Below, in pieces: positions 24,284 to 30,499 of a DNA stretch of 32,530 nucleotides. Under the pieces are notes generated by a model. The model saw only the letters and a list, made by a program, of their open reading frames with translations. It did no database searches and was not told where the DNA came from. Source of the stretch: DAOUCV01 sp034432095 (GTDB taxonomy: Bacteria > Chloroflexota > Dehalococcoidia > Dehalococcoidales > UBA2162); contig DAOUCV010000056.1 of assembly GCA_034432095.1 (NCBI GenBank), positions 1-32,530 of the forward strand. The letters are read 5' to 3'. The position numbers and the translations under genes were made by a program. Position 1 is the first letter of the stretch. Every line of letters starts with the position of its first letter.

Positions 24284-25797
24284 TGAGTAAGATAGTGATT
24301 GACCCGATAACCAGAATTGAAGGTCACCTGAAGATTGAGACAGTCGTGGAGGATGGGGTAGTTAAGGAGGCGCGGAGCACGGGTAACCTTTTCCGCGGGC
24401 TTGAGCTCATTTTGAGGGGCAGAGACCCCAGGGATGCCCAGATAATCACCCAGCGCATCTGTGGAGTTTGTCCTCAGTCTCATGGCGTAGCGGCTGCCCT
24501 GAATTTGGACAGCGCTTTTGGCATCAGTGATAAGATACCGGACAATGCCCGAATCATCCGGAACCTTATTCAGGGAGCGCATGTTGCCCAGGACCACGTT
24601 CTCCATTTTTATCATCTGGCGGCACTTGACTATGTGGATGTAACCGACGTTGCCAGATACGAGGGCAAAGACTCCGCTCTGAATTCGGTAAAGGATTTTA
24701 TTTCCCGGGGGGAGCTGGGTCCTTTTACCCCACGGTATGAGGGAGACTACCGACTACCACCCGAGGTCAACCGGCAAGCAGTGGCTCACTACATTGAAGC
24801 CCTTGAAATCAGACGCCTGGGACATGAGATGGTCAGCATATTTAGCGGGAAAATCCCCCACAGTGTGGGCATTGTGCCCGGCGGCGTTACGGCTACTCCG
24901 ACTGTGGACATGGTAACCTCTTTCCTGTGGAAACTCAGGCGGCTTCAAGACTTCATCAATAATGCCTATATTCCCGATGTCCTGGCTGTAGCCAGTGTCT
25001 ATTCTGATTACCTTGAGATTGGGGTTGGTTGCCGGAACCTCCTGTCTTACGGAGCTTATGACCTGGAAGGGAATAAGGCGGATTATGCGGTGAGAAAGCG
25101 ATTATTCAGTCAAGGGGTTACCTCGGCTGACCTCAAGCCAGGGAAATTGGACATAAGTAAGATAACCGAGAGTGTGAAGCACTCGTGGTATCAGGATTCC
25201 TCATCGGGCAGGCATCCTTCTCGGGGAGAGACTAAGCCTGAGTATGGCAAAGAGGGTGCCTATTCATGGGTGAAGGCGCCACGCTATGACGGGAAGGTCT
25301 ATGAAGTTGGCCCGCTGGCTAGAGTGGCCGTCACCTATGCTAACGGCGACCCGGTGATGAAGAAGCTGGTCGATTCTTCATTAGCCCAACTGAACGCGCC
25401 GCCTTCAGCCCTTTTCTCGGTAATGGGGCGCCATCTAGCCCGAGCTCTATCGGCTAAATTCATTGCTGATAGTATGGAGAAATGGCTTCTGGAGTTAAAA
25501 CCGGGAGAGCCGACCTTTGTTGAGTATACCATCCCTGAAGAGGGTTTTGGGGCAGGCTTGACCGACGCCTCTAGGGGCGCTCTGGGCCACTGGATTGAGA
25601 TAAAAGACCGTAAAATAGCCAACTACCAGTGTGTCGTGCCCACCACCTGGAATGCCTCGCCCAGGGATGATAATGGAACCCCCGGTCCTATTGAACAGGC
25701 GATAATTGGTACTAAAATAAAGGATAAGGATAACCCCTTTGAAATCGTGCGAATTGTCCGTTCCTTTGACCCCTGTCTAGCCTGTGCGATACATTGA
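24283..25797 (+). CDS. [NiFe] hydrogenase large (catalytic) subunit without C-terminal extension
   Basis: This subunit holds the H2-activating NiFe(CN)2CO site. The L1 motif RICGVCPQSHG gives C60, C63 and H67, and the L2 motif DPCLACAIH gives C498 and C501. The N-terminus IDPITRIEGHLKIE is classic. The gene begins at a GTG (24283-24285) overlapping the small-subunit stop TAG by one base, so the two are translationally coupled. It ends TGA immediately after H504, the residue after which the maturation protease normally cuts; no peptide remains to be removed. At 504 residues it is otherwise complete. Group 1-like sequence in a soluble setting is unusual. The subgroup should be set by phylogeny. 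Confidence 0.94.
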   Translation: MSKIVIDPITRIEGHLKIETVVEDGVVKEARSTGNLFRGLELILRGRDPRDAQIITQRICGVCPQSHGVAAALNLDSAFGISDKIPDNARIIRNLIQGAHVAQDHVLHFYHLAALDYVDVTDVARYEGKDSALNSVKDFISRGELGPFTPRYEGDYRLPPEVNRQAVAHYIEALEIRRLGHEMVSIFSGKIPHSVGIVPGGVTATPTVDMVTSFLWKLRRLQDFINNAYIPDVLAVASVYSDYLEIGVGCRNLLSYGAYDLEGNKADYAVRKRLFSQGVTSADLKPGKLDISKITESVKHSWYQDSSSGRHPSRGETKPEYGKEGAYSWVKAPRYDGKVYEVGPLARVAVTYANGDPVMKKLVDSSLAQLNAPPSALFSVMGRHLARALSAKFIADSMEKWLLELKPGEPTFVEYTIPEEGFGAGLTDASRGALGHWIEIKDRKIANYQCVVPTTWNASPRDDNGTPGPIEQAIIGTKIKDKDNPFEIVRIVRSFDPCLACAIH

Positions 25798-25838
25798 TTG
25801 TCTCCAAGGTCTTGGAATTCTGGTCATCAGGAGGATAG

Positions 25839-26525
25839 ATGATTCTTTCAAAGCAAAAACCCTGGGAAGAAATTTTAGGCTATCTAAACGATGAGAATAG
25901 CGTCTTTATTCTGGGGTGTAATGGCTGTGCTCAGGCTTCCGGTACGGGTGGTCCCGAGCAGGTAAAGGAGATGAAAAGCAAGCTGGAGGAAGCCGGTAAA
26001 AAGGTCACCGGCTCCAGCGTGGTTGATTTCCTCTGCGAGAAGGCGCTGGTGAAATCGAAGCTGAGGACTAAGATAGAGCAGATTAAAGCGGCTGATTCGA
26101 TACTGGTTATGACCTGCGGTGTGGGGGTACAGGCGGTAGCCGCCGCAGTAAACAAGGTCTGTCACCCGGCCTGCGATACTATCAATCTGGGGGGAAGCCG
26201 GGGAGAATGGACGGGTAGCGAAAGGTGCCTGGAGTGCGGCGAGTGCTTACTCGAGTATACCGGGGGGATATGTCCATTGACCGCTTGCACCAAGGGATTA
26301 ACCAATGGTCAGTGTGGCGGGGCATCCAATGGGAAATGCGAGCTTAGCCCGGAGAAAGACTGTGGCTGGGAATTGATTTACCACAGATTAAAGGCTTTGA
26401 ACCATCTGGACAAACTGAGGAGATTTATCCCGCCCAAGGATTACAGTAAAATGATGCCCGATGTTAAAACTATGGCTACATCCCGTTGGGCGCTAGAGCG
26501 AACCAGCGAGAAGGAGAAGGCTTAA
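25839..26525 (+). CDS. metV: MetV-like partner of methylene-THF reductase
   Basis: MetV is the zinc/iron-sulfur partner subunit that forms MetVF in many acetogens and related anaerobes. The 228-residue product has an N-terminal FILGCNGCAQASGTGG (C27 and C30) and a dense cysteine block further on: CLECGECLLEYTGGICPLTAC, then GQCGGASNGKCE and DCGW. This fits the methylene-THF reductase C-terminal domain family (PF12225) by recall. It is preceded by AGGAGG at a proper distance and is followed by metF after a single base. The block of cysteines points to electron delivery or metal binding that links MetF to a low-potential donor. Confidence 0.85.
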   Translation: MILSKQKPWEEILGYLNDENSVFILGCNGCAQASGTGGPEQVKEMKSKLEEAGKKVTGSSVVDFLCEKALVKSKLRTKIEQIKAADSILVMTCGVGVQAVAAAVNKVCHPACDTINLGGSRGEWTGSERCLECGECLLEYTGGICPLTACTKGLTNGQCGGASNGKCELSPEKDCGWELIYHRLKALNHLDKLRRFIPPKDYSKMMPDVKTMATSRWALERTSEKEKA

Positions 26526-26526
26526 G

Positions 26527-27402
26527 ATGAGCTTGCAGTCAGTTCTGGAATCGGGGAAATTTGCCATTACGGCTGAAGTCGGACCATTAAAGGGTACTGA
26601 TACTGTAGAGATAACTGAGGCGGCTGAGGCTTTACGGGGAAGAATAGATGCGGCTAATATCACCGACCAGCAGAGCTCGGTGATGAGGCTTGGCTCATTG
26701 GTTACCTGCCACCTGCTGAGAGAAAAAGGGCTTGACCCAATATTCCAGGTGACCTGTCGGGACAGAAACCGAATAGCCCTGCAGTCAGACCTGTTGAGTG
26801 CTCATGTCCTGGGAGTTGAAAATGTCTTGGCTATCACCGGTGACCTGCCTTCGCTTGGCGACCATCCTCAAGCCAAGCCGGTTTACGATTTGGACTCGGT
26901 GCAGCTCCTCTGGCTAATAAGCCGGTTGAACCAGGGCTACGATATGGTCGGCAATGAGCTAAAGGGGAAGACTAATTTCTTTCCCGGCGCGGTGGTAAAC
27001 CCCGGAGTCAATACTGAGGCTGGTTTTGAACTACAGCTCATTAAGATGGAGAAGAAAATCAACGCTGGCGCCAGGTTTTTCCAGACTCAGGCAATCTATG
27101 AGGTTGACAAGTTTGCCAGATTTATGAAAAGGGTGGAGGGGTTCAGAGTGCCTGTTTTAGCTGGCATAATACCACTGAAATCAGTGGGTATGGCCCGATA
27201 TATGAATAAAAACGTAGCCGGGGTCTTTGTGCCTGAGGAATTGATTAAGAAAATGGCTGACGCTAAAGATAAGACCCAGACCGGCATACAGATTGCGGCT
27301 GACCTGATTAAGGAGCTTAAGGGTATCTCTCAGGGCGTTCATATTATGGCTATTGGCTGGGAGAAAAAGGTGCCCCAGATACTGGATGCCGCCGGACTCT
27401 AA
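26527..27402 (+). CDS. metF: 5,10-methylene-THF reductase
   Basis: MetF is a flavin TIM-barrel that reduces methylene-THF to methyl-THF, the last folate step. Visible are ITAEVGPLKGTD, the DAANITDQQSSVMRLGSL region, VENVLAITGDLPSLGDH (the conserved GD element contacting flavin and folate) and FFQTQAIYEVDKF. The 291-residue length is standard. The start is one base after the metV stop, so MetV and MetF are surely co-translated as one complex. With fhs, folD and acsE it completes the methyl branch. The electron donor is not encoded next door as HdrABC or RnfC; the only redox enzyme nearby is the [NiFe] hydrogenase. Confidence 0.95.
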   Translation: MSLQSVLESGKFAITAEVGPLKGTDTVEITEAAEALRGRIDAANITDQQSSVMRLGSLVTCHLLREKGLDPIFQVTCRDRNRIALQSDLLSAHVLGVENVLAITGDLPSLGDHPQAKPVYDLDSVQLLWLISRLNQGYDMVGNELKGKTNFFPGAVVNPGVNTEAGFELQLIKMEKKINAGARFFQTQAIYEVDKFARFMKRVEGFRVPVLAGIIPLKSVGMARYMNKNVAGVFVPEELIKKMADAKDKTQTGIQIAADLIKELKGISQGVHIMAIGWEKKVPQILDAAGL

Positions 27403-27416
27403 GAGAATCTTCCTTG

Positions 27417-28079
27417 ATGAAGAACGGACACTTCGCTTTGCCCGAACCGAAGGGTTATGACCAAGCCTATGAGCTTGCCTATAAACTTGCCAGTGAGAAG
27501 CTAGCTAGGATTGATGATATTGGAGAGCAGTGCCGCAAGAGTGGCACCCGCTATCAGGTGATGGGTCCCCGAAAGGCAATCATCGTCCAATATCTGAACC
27601 AGTCATACCTGGTCACCCTGCCAGATGTCAGGGTCTCATTGATGGATAGCAGGGAGGAAGTTCCAATAAGGGAAAAGCTTCTCATCCTTCATTATTTCAT
27701 CTCAGCAAAGGGCACCCCGCCTACGGGTAGACTGATTACCTTCAGGGAACTGCCGGAAGGGAAAGTCTACTCACCAACTTTCTCCAGAAGGACCATCAAG
27801 CCTCTCTTGGATAACTTTGGCAAAGACCCCCACCGACTAGTCGAAATTAGCCAGAGACTGGGAGGTCATAAGTCAGACTATGGTGATGCGGCGGTAACCA
27901 TAGACGCCTTCAGCCGTGTGCCGATAACTATAGTCTTGTGGCTGGGTGATGATGAGTTTGCTCCTCAGGGAAATATGGTATTTGATGCCAATATTTCTGA
28001 TTACCTCTCAACCGAAGATATAACCGTGCTTTGTGAAACCATCACCTGGAGGTTAATCAGATACTTAAGAGAAGTATGA
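27417..28079 (+). CDS. DUF3786-like protein of unknown function
   Basis: The 220-residue protein begins at ATG 27417 (a TTG one codon earlier is also possible) 14 bases after metF and overlaps mobA by 4 bases (ATGA). Features are an N-terminal helix (YDQAYELAYKLASEKLARI), KAIIVQYLNQSYLVTLPDV, LLILHYFISAKGTPPTGRLITFREL, and VPITIVLWLGDDEFAPQGNMVFDANISDYL. These fit the DUF3786 family by recall, a family of anaerobes often beside corrinoid or CODH genes; this needs a profile search. The protein is soluble with one cysteine near the N-terminus and one near the C-terminus. Position in the operon suggests a cofactor or assembly role in C1 metabolism. Function unknown. Confidence 0.75.
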   Translation: MKNGHFALPEPKGYDQAYELAYKLASEKLARIDDIGEQCRKSGTRYQVMGPRKAIIVQYLNQSYLVTLPDVRVSLMDSREEVPIREKLLILHYFISAKGTPPTGRLITFRELPEGKVYSPTFSRRTIKPLLDNFGKDPHRLVEISQRLGGHKSDYGDAAVTIDAFSRVPITIVLWLGDDEFAPQGNMVFDANISDYLSTEDITVLCETITWRLIRYLREV

Positions 28080-28687
28080 ACGTAACATCAATTATTCTGG
28101 CTGGTGGTAAAAATCTGCGGCTGGGTAGAAACAAAGCTCTGGTGATTCTTGATGGTAAAAGCCTGCTAGAGCACGTTGTCGAACGGCTCAGACCACTAAC
28201 CGAGCGGATTTTGATAATAGCTTCTCGAGGACAGTCCGACCTATCGGTTACCGGTGAGGTAGAAATCTTGCTGGACATTTACCCTGATAAGGGTCCCCTC
28301 GGAGGTATCTATACTGGCTTGCTGGTTTCTCAATCTTCACATAGCATTGTGGTCGCCTGCGATATGCCTTTTCTAAATACGGAGCTGCTGCGCTATATGC
28401 TTGAGCTGTCCGGTGACTTTGATGCGGTTGTCCCCCGATTAGAAGAGGGAATGATAGAACCGCTCCATGCCGTATATTCCAGGAACTGCTTGGACAATAT
28501 GAAAAAACAGTTGGAGTGCAACCAGCTTAAAGTCCATTCCTTTCTTAATACAGTGCGTGTGAGATATGTTGAACGAGCCGAAATGCAGAAGCTAGACCCT
28601 CAGCTTTTATCCTTCTTTAATATAAATTATCAGTCAGACCTGGACCGAGCTATCGCTCTACGGCGAAGGGAGACATTGGCTAGATAA
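28076..28687 (+). CDS. mobA: Molybdenum cofactor guanylyltransferase
   Basis: MobA attaches GMP to molybdopterin to make the guanine dinucleotide cofactor used by formate dehydrogenases and other DMSO-reductase-type enzymes. The 203-residue product has the nucleotidyltransferase signature IILAGGKNLRLGRNKALV, GPLGGIYTGL, and the metal site VVACDMPFLN. It overlaps the preceding gene by 4 bases and ends the long co-directional run. Its presence fits a need for a molybdenum or tungsten formate dehydrogenase to feed Fhs, though none is in the window. The C-terminal 40 residues (PQLLSFFNINYQSDLDRA) are typical. Confidence 0.9.
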   Translation: MNVTSIILAGGKNLRLGRNKALVILDGKSLLEHVVERLRPLTERILIIASRGQSDLSVTGEVEILLDIYPDKGPLGGIYTGLLVSQSSHSIVVACDMPFLNTELLRYMLELSGDFDAVVPRLEEGMIEPLHAVYSRNCLDNMKKQLECNQLKVHSFLNTVRVRYVERAEMQKLDPQLLSFFNINYQSDLDRAIALRRRETLAR

Positions 28688-28753
28688 AACCCGGCGCTAT
28701 TCATCTCACCCTCCGTTGTCTTTACAAACTTCCGCTTATAGTACTCTTGGTTA

Positions 28754-28782
28754 TTGACAAACGACATATTTAGGGCTATAAT
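28754..28782 (+). promoter_or_regulatory. perfect consensus sigma-70 promoter
   Basis: TTGACA (28754-28759), exactly 17 bases, then TATAAT (28777-28782): both boxes match the consensus at all positions. The start should be near 28789, giving a leader of about 27 bases that contains GGAGGG. It drives the receiver-like gene at 28816. It is the strongest-looking promoter in the window. Confidence 0.85.
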
Positions 28783-28815
28783 ATGGACTACTGTCACTGA
28801 AATCGGAGGGCTGTT

Positions 28816-29202
28816 ATTTATAATATCCTCTGTGTCGGAGGTAAGTCTTCCTTAGAGCAGGAACTCACCTTAGCTTTAACTGAGAACTTCAATGTAGTCA
28901 GTGTTCCAGACTATTTTGAAGCGCTGTGGAGATTAGATGAGTTCAAGCCTGACCTGGTCATTATGAATGTAGAGTTGCCATGGCTGGATGGTTGGCGGGC
29001 GTGTTACTGGCTACACCAGATATTTGGCATTCCTGTTCTGCTGTTAGGTTTGGAGAAAAACGATGAGACCTGGGTAAGGGCAGTGCAAGCCGGAGCCGAT
29101 TTCTATTTTAGAATGCCTTTCAGCCGGCTGGAGTTAACGGCGAGAGTAAGGGCTATATTACGCCGCTACAAGAAGAGGTTAAATACCACATTTAGAAGTT
29201 AA
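28816..29202 (+). CDS. Stand-alone degenerate response-regulator receiver (pseudo-receiver), probable ATT start
   Basis: The frame is open from a TGA at 28798-28800. An ATT at 28816 lies 5 bases after GGAGGG and begins MYNILCVGGK, exactly where receiver domains start; the first in-frame ATG (28963) would delete half the fold. Using ATT gives 128 residues, one complete REC domain with no output domain. The fold is clear: PDLVIMNVELPWLDGW, IPVLLLGLEKND, VQAGADFYFRMPFSRLELTARVRAIL. Every phosphotransfer residue is replaced: the acidic pair is Gly8-Gly9, the phospho-acceptor is Asn51, and the lysine before the Pro-Phe pair is Met100. It cannot be phosphorylated in the normal way and may act as a constitutive adaptor. 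Its stop abuts the stop of the convergent transglutaminase gene. Confidence 0.8.
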   Translation: MYNILCVGGKSSLEQELTLALTENFNVVSVPDYFEALWRLDEFKPDLVIMNVELPWLDGWRACYWLHQIFGIPVLLLGLEKNDETWVRAVQAGADFYFRMPFSRLELTARVRAILRRYKKRLNTTFRS

Positions 29203-30045
29203 TCAGGGAAGTAACTCGTCATACTCTCTAGCCAAGATGCGGATTACCGCCGATTCATCGCGTAGCGCCTTGGCATAGTCAGTGTTTGCCTTCTCCAGCT
29301 CTCCTAAATTTTCGTAGGCGACCGCTCTATTATAAAAGAACCTGGCATTAGAGGGATAGAGCTCTATTGCTCTTGAATAATATCTGATAGCCCTATCAAA
29401 CTCTTGCCTATTGAGGTGCCGGTTTCCCAGAATATAGAGTGTTATGGCGTTGACGCAGTGGTCAGGCAGATAACACACCTCCCCCTGATGATGGAGTTCT
29501 GGCAATTCCTGGTCTTCAATCTGCCAGACTCCGCCTCGTTTCACCTGTAGCCCTACTCTTCTATGCTTGATATCCTTTGAACCGTACCATAAATCGACAA
29601 AGCGCAGGCGGTGGTTCTCAAGTCTCGCCAGAACGGCAGTGTGGGGCACATATCTTCCCTCTTCATCGATAACTACCTCAATGACACCTACATCGAGACC
29701 GAGTAGCCGACCCAGCAGGGTAAATAGCTTGGCATAACCGAGACAGTCGGCGCTACCCTGTCGTAGAACCTCTCGGAGGTCAAAGACCCTGCCTCTCTTC
29801 ACGTTTATCCTGATAAAATCGTAGAGCCAGCCGATGAGTTTAACCTCGAGCCGGCTTTTATAGTGGCGGCTCCTTATCTTCTTTAGTCTCTGCCAGATTG
29901 TATCTTCACCCCCGGCAGTAAATGCTGAAGAAACATTTTTGAGCCTGCTTGGCGGCTCAGGTCTATGCCAGCTATTAATTACTGCCGCCAGTTCCTCCAT
30001 CTCGGGTACATCATCAAAGGCAACCGGTATATTCTTGCGCTGCAT
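29203..30045 (-). CDS. Transglutaminase-like domain protein with TPR repeats
   Basis: A cysteine-protease-fold domain is followed by TPRs. From the ATG at 30043-30045 the 280-residue product carries the candidate triad C101 (GSADCLGYAKLFTLLGRLLG), H135 (RYVPHTAVLA) and D151 (RFVDLWYG), the usual transglutaminase-core order. Residues about 205-270 form two TPRs (GNRHLNRQEFDRAIRYYSRA and NARFFYNRAVAYENLGELEK). There is no signal peptide, so it is probably cytoplasmic. The frame extends to a TTG at 30105, but that start would run into the divergent promoter and has no ribosome binding site; TATAAT on the minus strand (30061-30066) also favours 30045. Substrate unknown: peptidase, amidase and cross-linking roles are all possible. 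It converges on the pseudo-receiver gene with no intervening base. Confidence 0.75.
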   Translation of the reverse strand: MQRKNIPVAFDDVPEMEELAAVINSWHRPEPPSRLKNVSSAFTAGGEDTIWQRLKKIRSRHYKSRLEVKLIGWLYDFIRINVKRGRVFDLREVLRQGSADCLGYAKLFTLLGRLLGLDVGVIEVVIDEEGRYVPHTAVLARLENHRLRFVDLWYGSKDIKHRRVGLQVKRGGVWQIEDQELPELHHQGEVCYLPDHCVNAITLYILGNRHLNRQEFDRAIRYYSRAIELYPSNARFFYNRAVAYENLGELEKANTDYAKALRDESAVIRILAREYDELLP

Positions 30046-30083
30046 TCTTAAACCCGGTCTATTATATTTTATTTCTTGTCCTA

Positions 30084-30092
30084 TGGTATAAT
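30084..30092 (+). promoter_or_regulatory. extended -10 promoter for the Cys-motif gene
   Basis: TGG followed by TATAAT (30087-30092) forms an extended -10 element. A convincing -35 box at 17 bases is absent, which extended -10 promoters tolerate. Transcription would start near 30099, giving a 22-base leader that holds AGAGGAGG (30105-30112), 8 bases before the ATG at 30121. The divergent transglutaminase gene appears to use a TATAAT at 30061-30066 on the other strand. Confidence 0.55.
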
Positions 30093-30120
30093 TCGGGAGA
30101 AGCAAGAGGAGGTCTAGAAT

Positions 30121-30429
30121 ATGGGTGATGCTCTGAGCGAAGCATACGGCATAGTCCAGTGCAAAGAGTGCCCTTGGTATAAGTCCTGTGTCATCCCACT
30201 GAGGTTCACGGCTGAGGACATCCGCCGGCAGGTGGAGTCGGCATCGCCGGGAATGAACATCCCTTCACAGGCTGACCTTGGCATACAAAACCTTTTATCC
30301 AGTATGGCAATTGCTGCCCAGAACTCACTGCTGGAAGGCTGTCCTGTCTTTATTGACCGCTTGCGGGCTAACCCCAATCTTGCCCAGCGTATCAAGGAAA
30401 TGATGCAGAACTGGGGCAAAGAGGAATAA
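30121..30429 (+). CDS. Small protein with N-terminal C-x2-C-x4-C motif, unknown function
   Basis: The 102-residue product follows an excellent AGAGGAGG ribosome binding site and its own extended -10 promoter. The N-terminus has QCKECPWYKSC (C14, C17, C22), a possible metal or iron-sulfur site with an incomplete fourth ligand; a later cysteine is in EGCPVFIDRL. The rest is helical (ADLGIQNLLSSMAIAAQNSL and LAQRIKEMMQNWGKEE). No membrane segment is present. It is 70 bases ahead of the carboxyltransferase gene in the same direction and may share its transcript. I do not recognise a named family. Confidence 0.75.
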   Translation: MGDALSEAYGIVQCKECPWYKSCVIPLRFTAEDIRRQVESASPGMNIPSQADLGIQNLLSSMAIAAQNSLLEGCPVFIDRLRANPNLAQRIKEMMQNWGKEE

Positions 30430-30499
30430 CCAGAGTTTTGTAGCTCTTCATTCGGAACAAACAAAAAAGAAACATTGAATAGAATTCGTGGAGAGTGAA

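Noticed and set aside
25795..25838. TGA after the hydrogenase histidine read as selenocysteine, giving a short C-terminal extension
   Set aside because: Read-through would yield about 14 further codons, near the length of a normal extension. But they are not similar to known extensions, they run through the metV ribosome binding site, and no SECIS-like hairpin is evident. The selenocysteine of NiFeSe enzymes also replaces the first Cys of DPCxxC, which here is a normal TGT.
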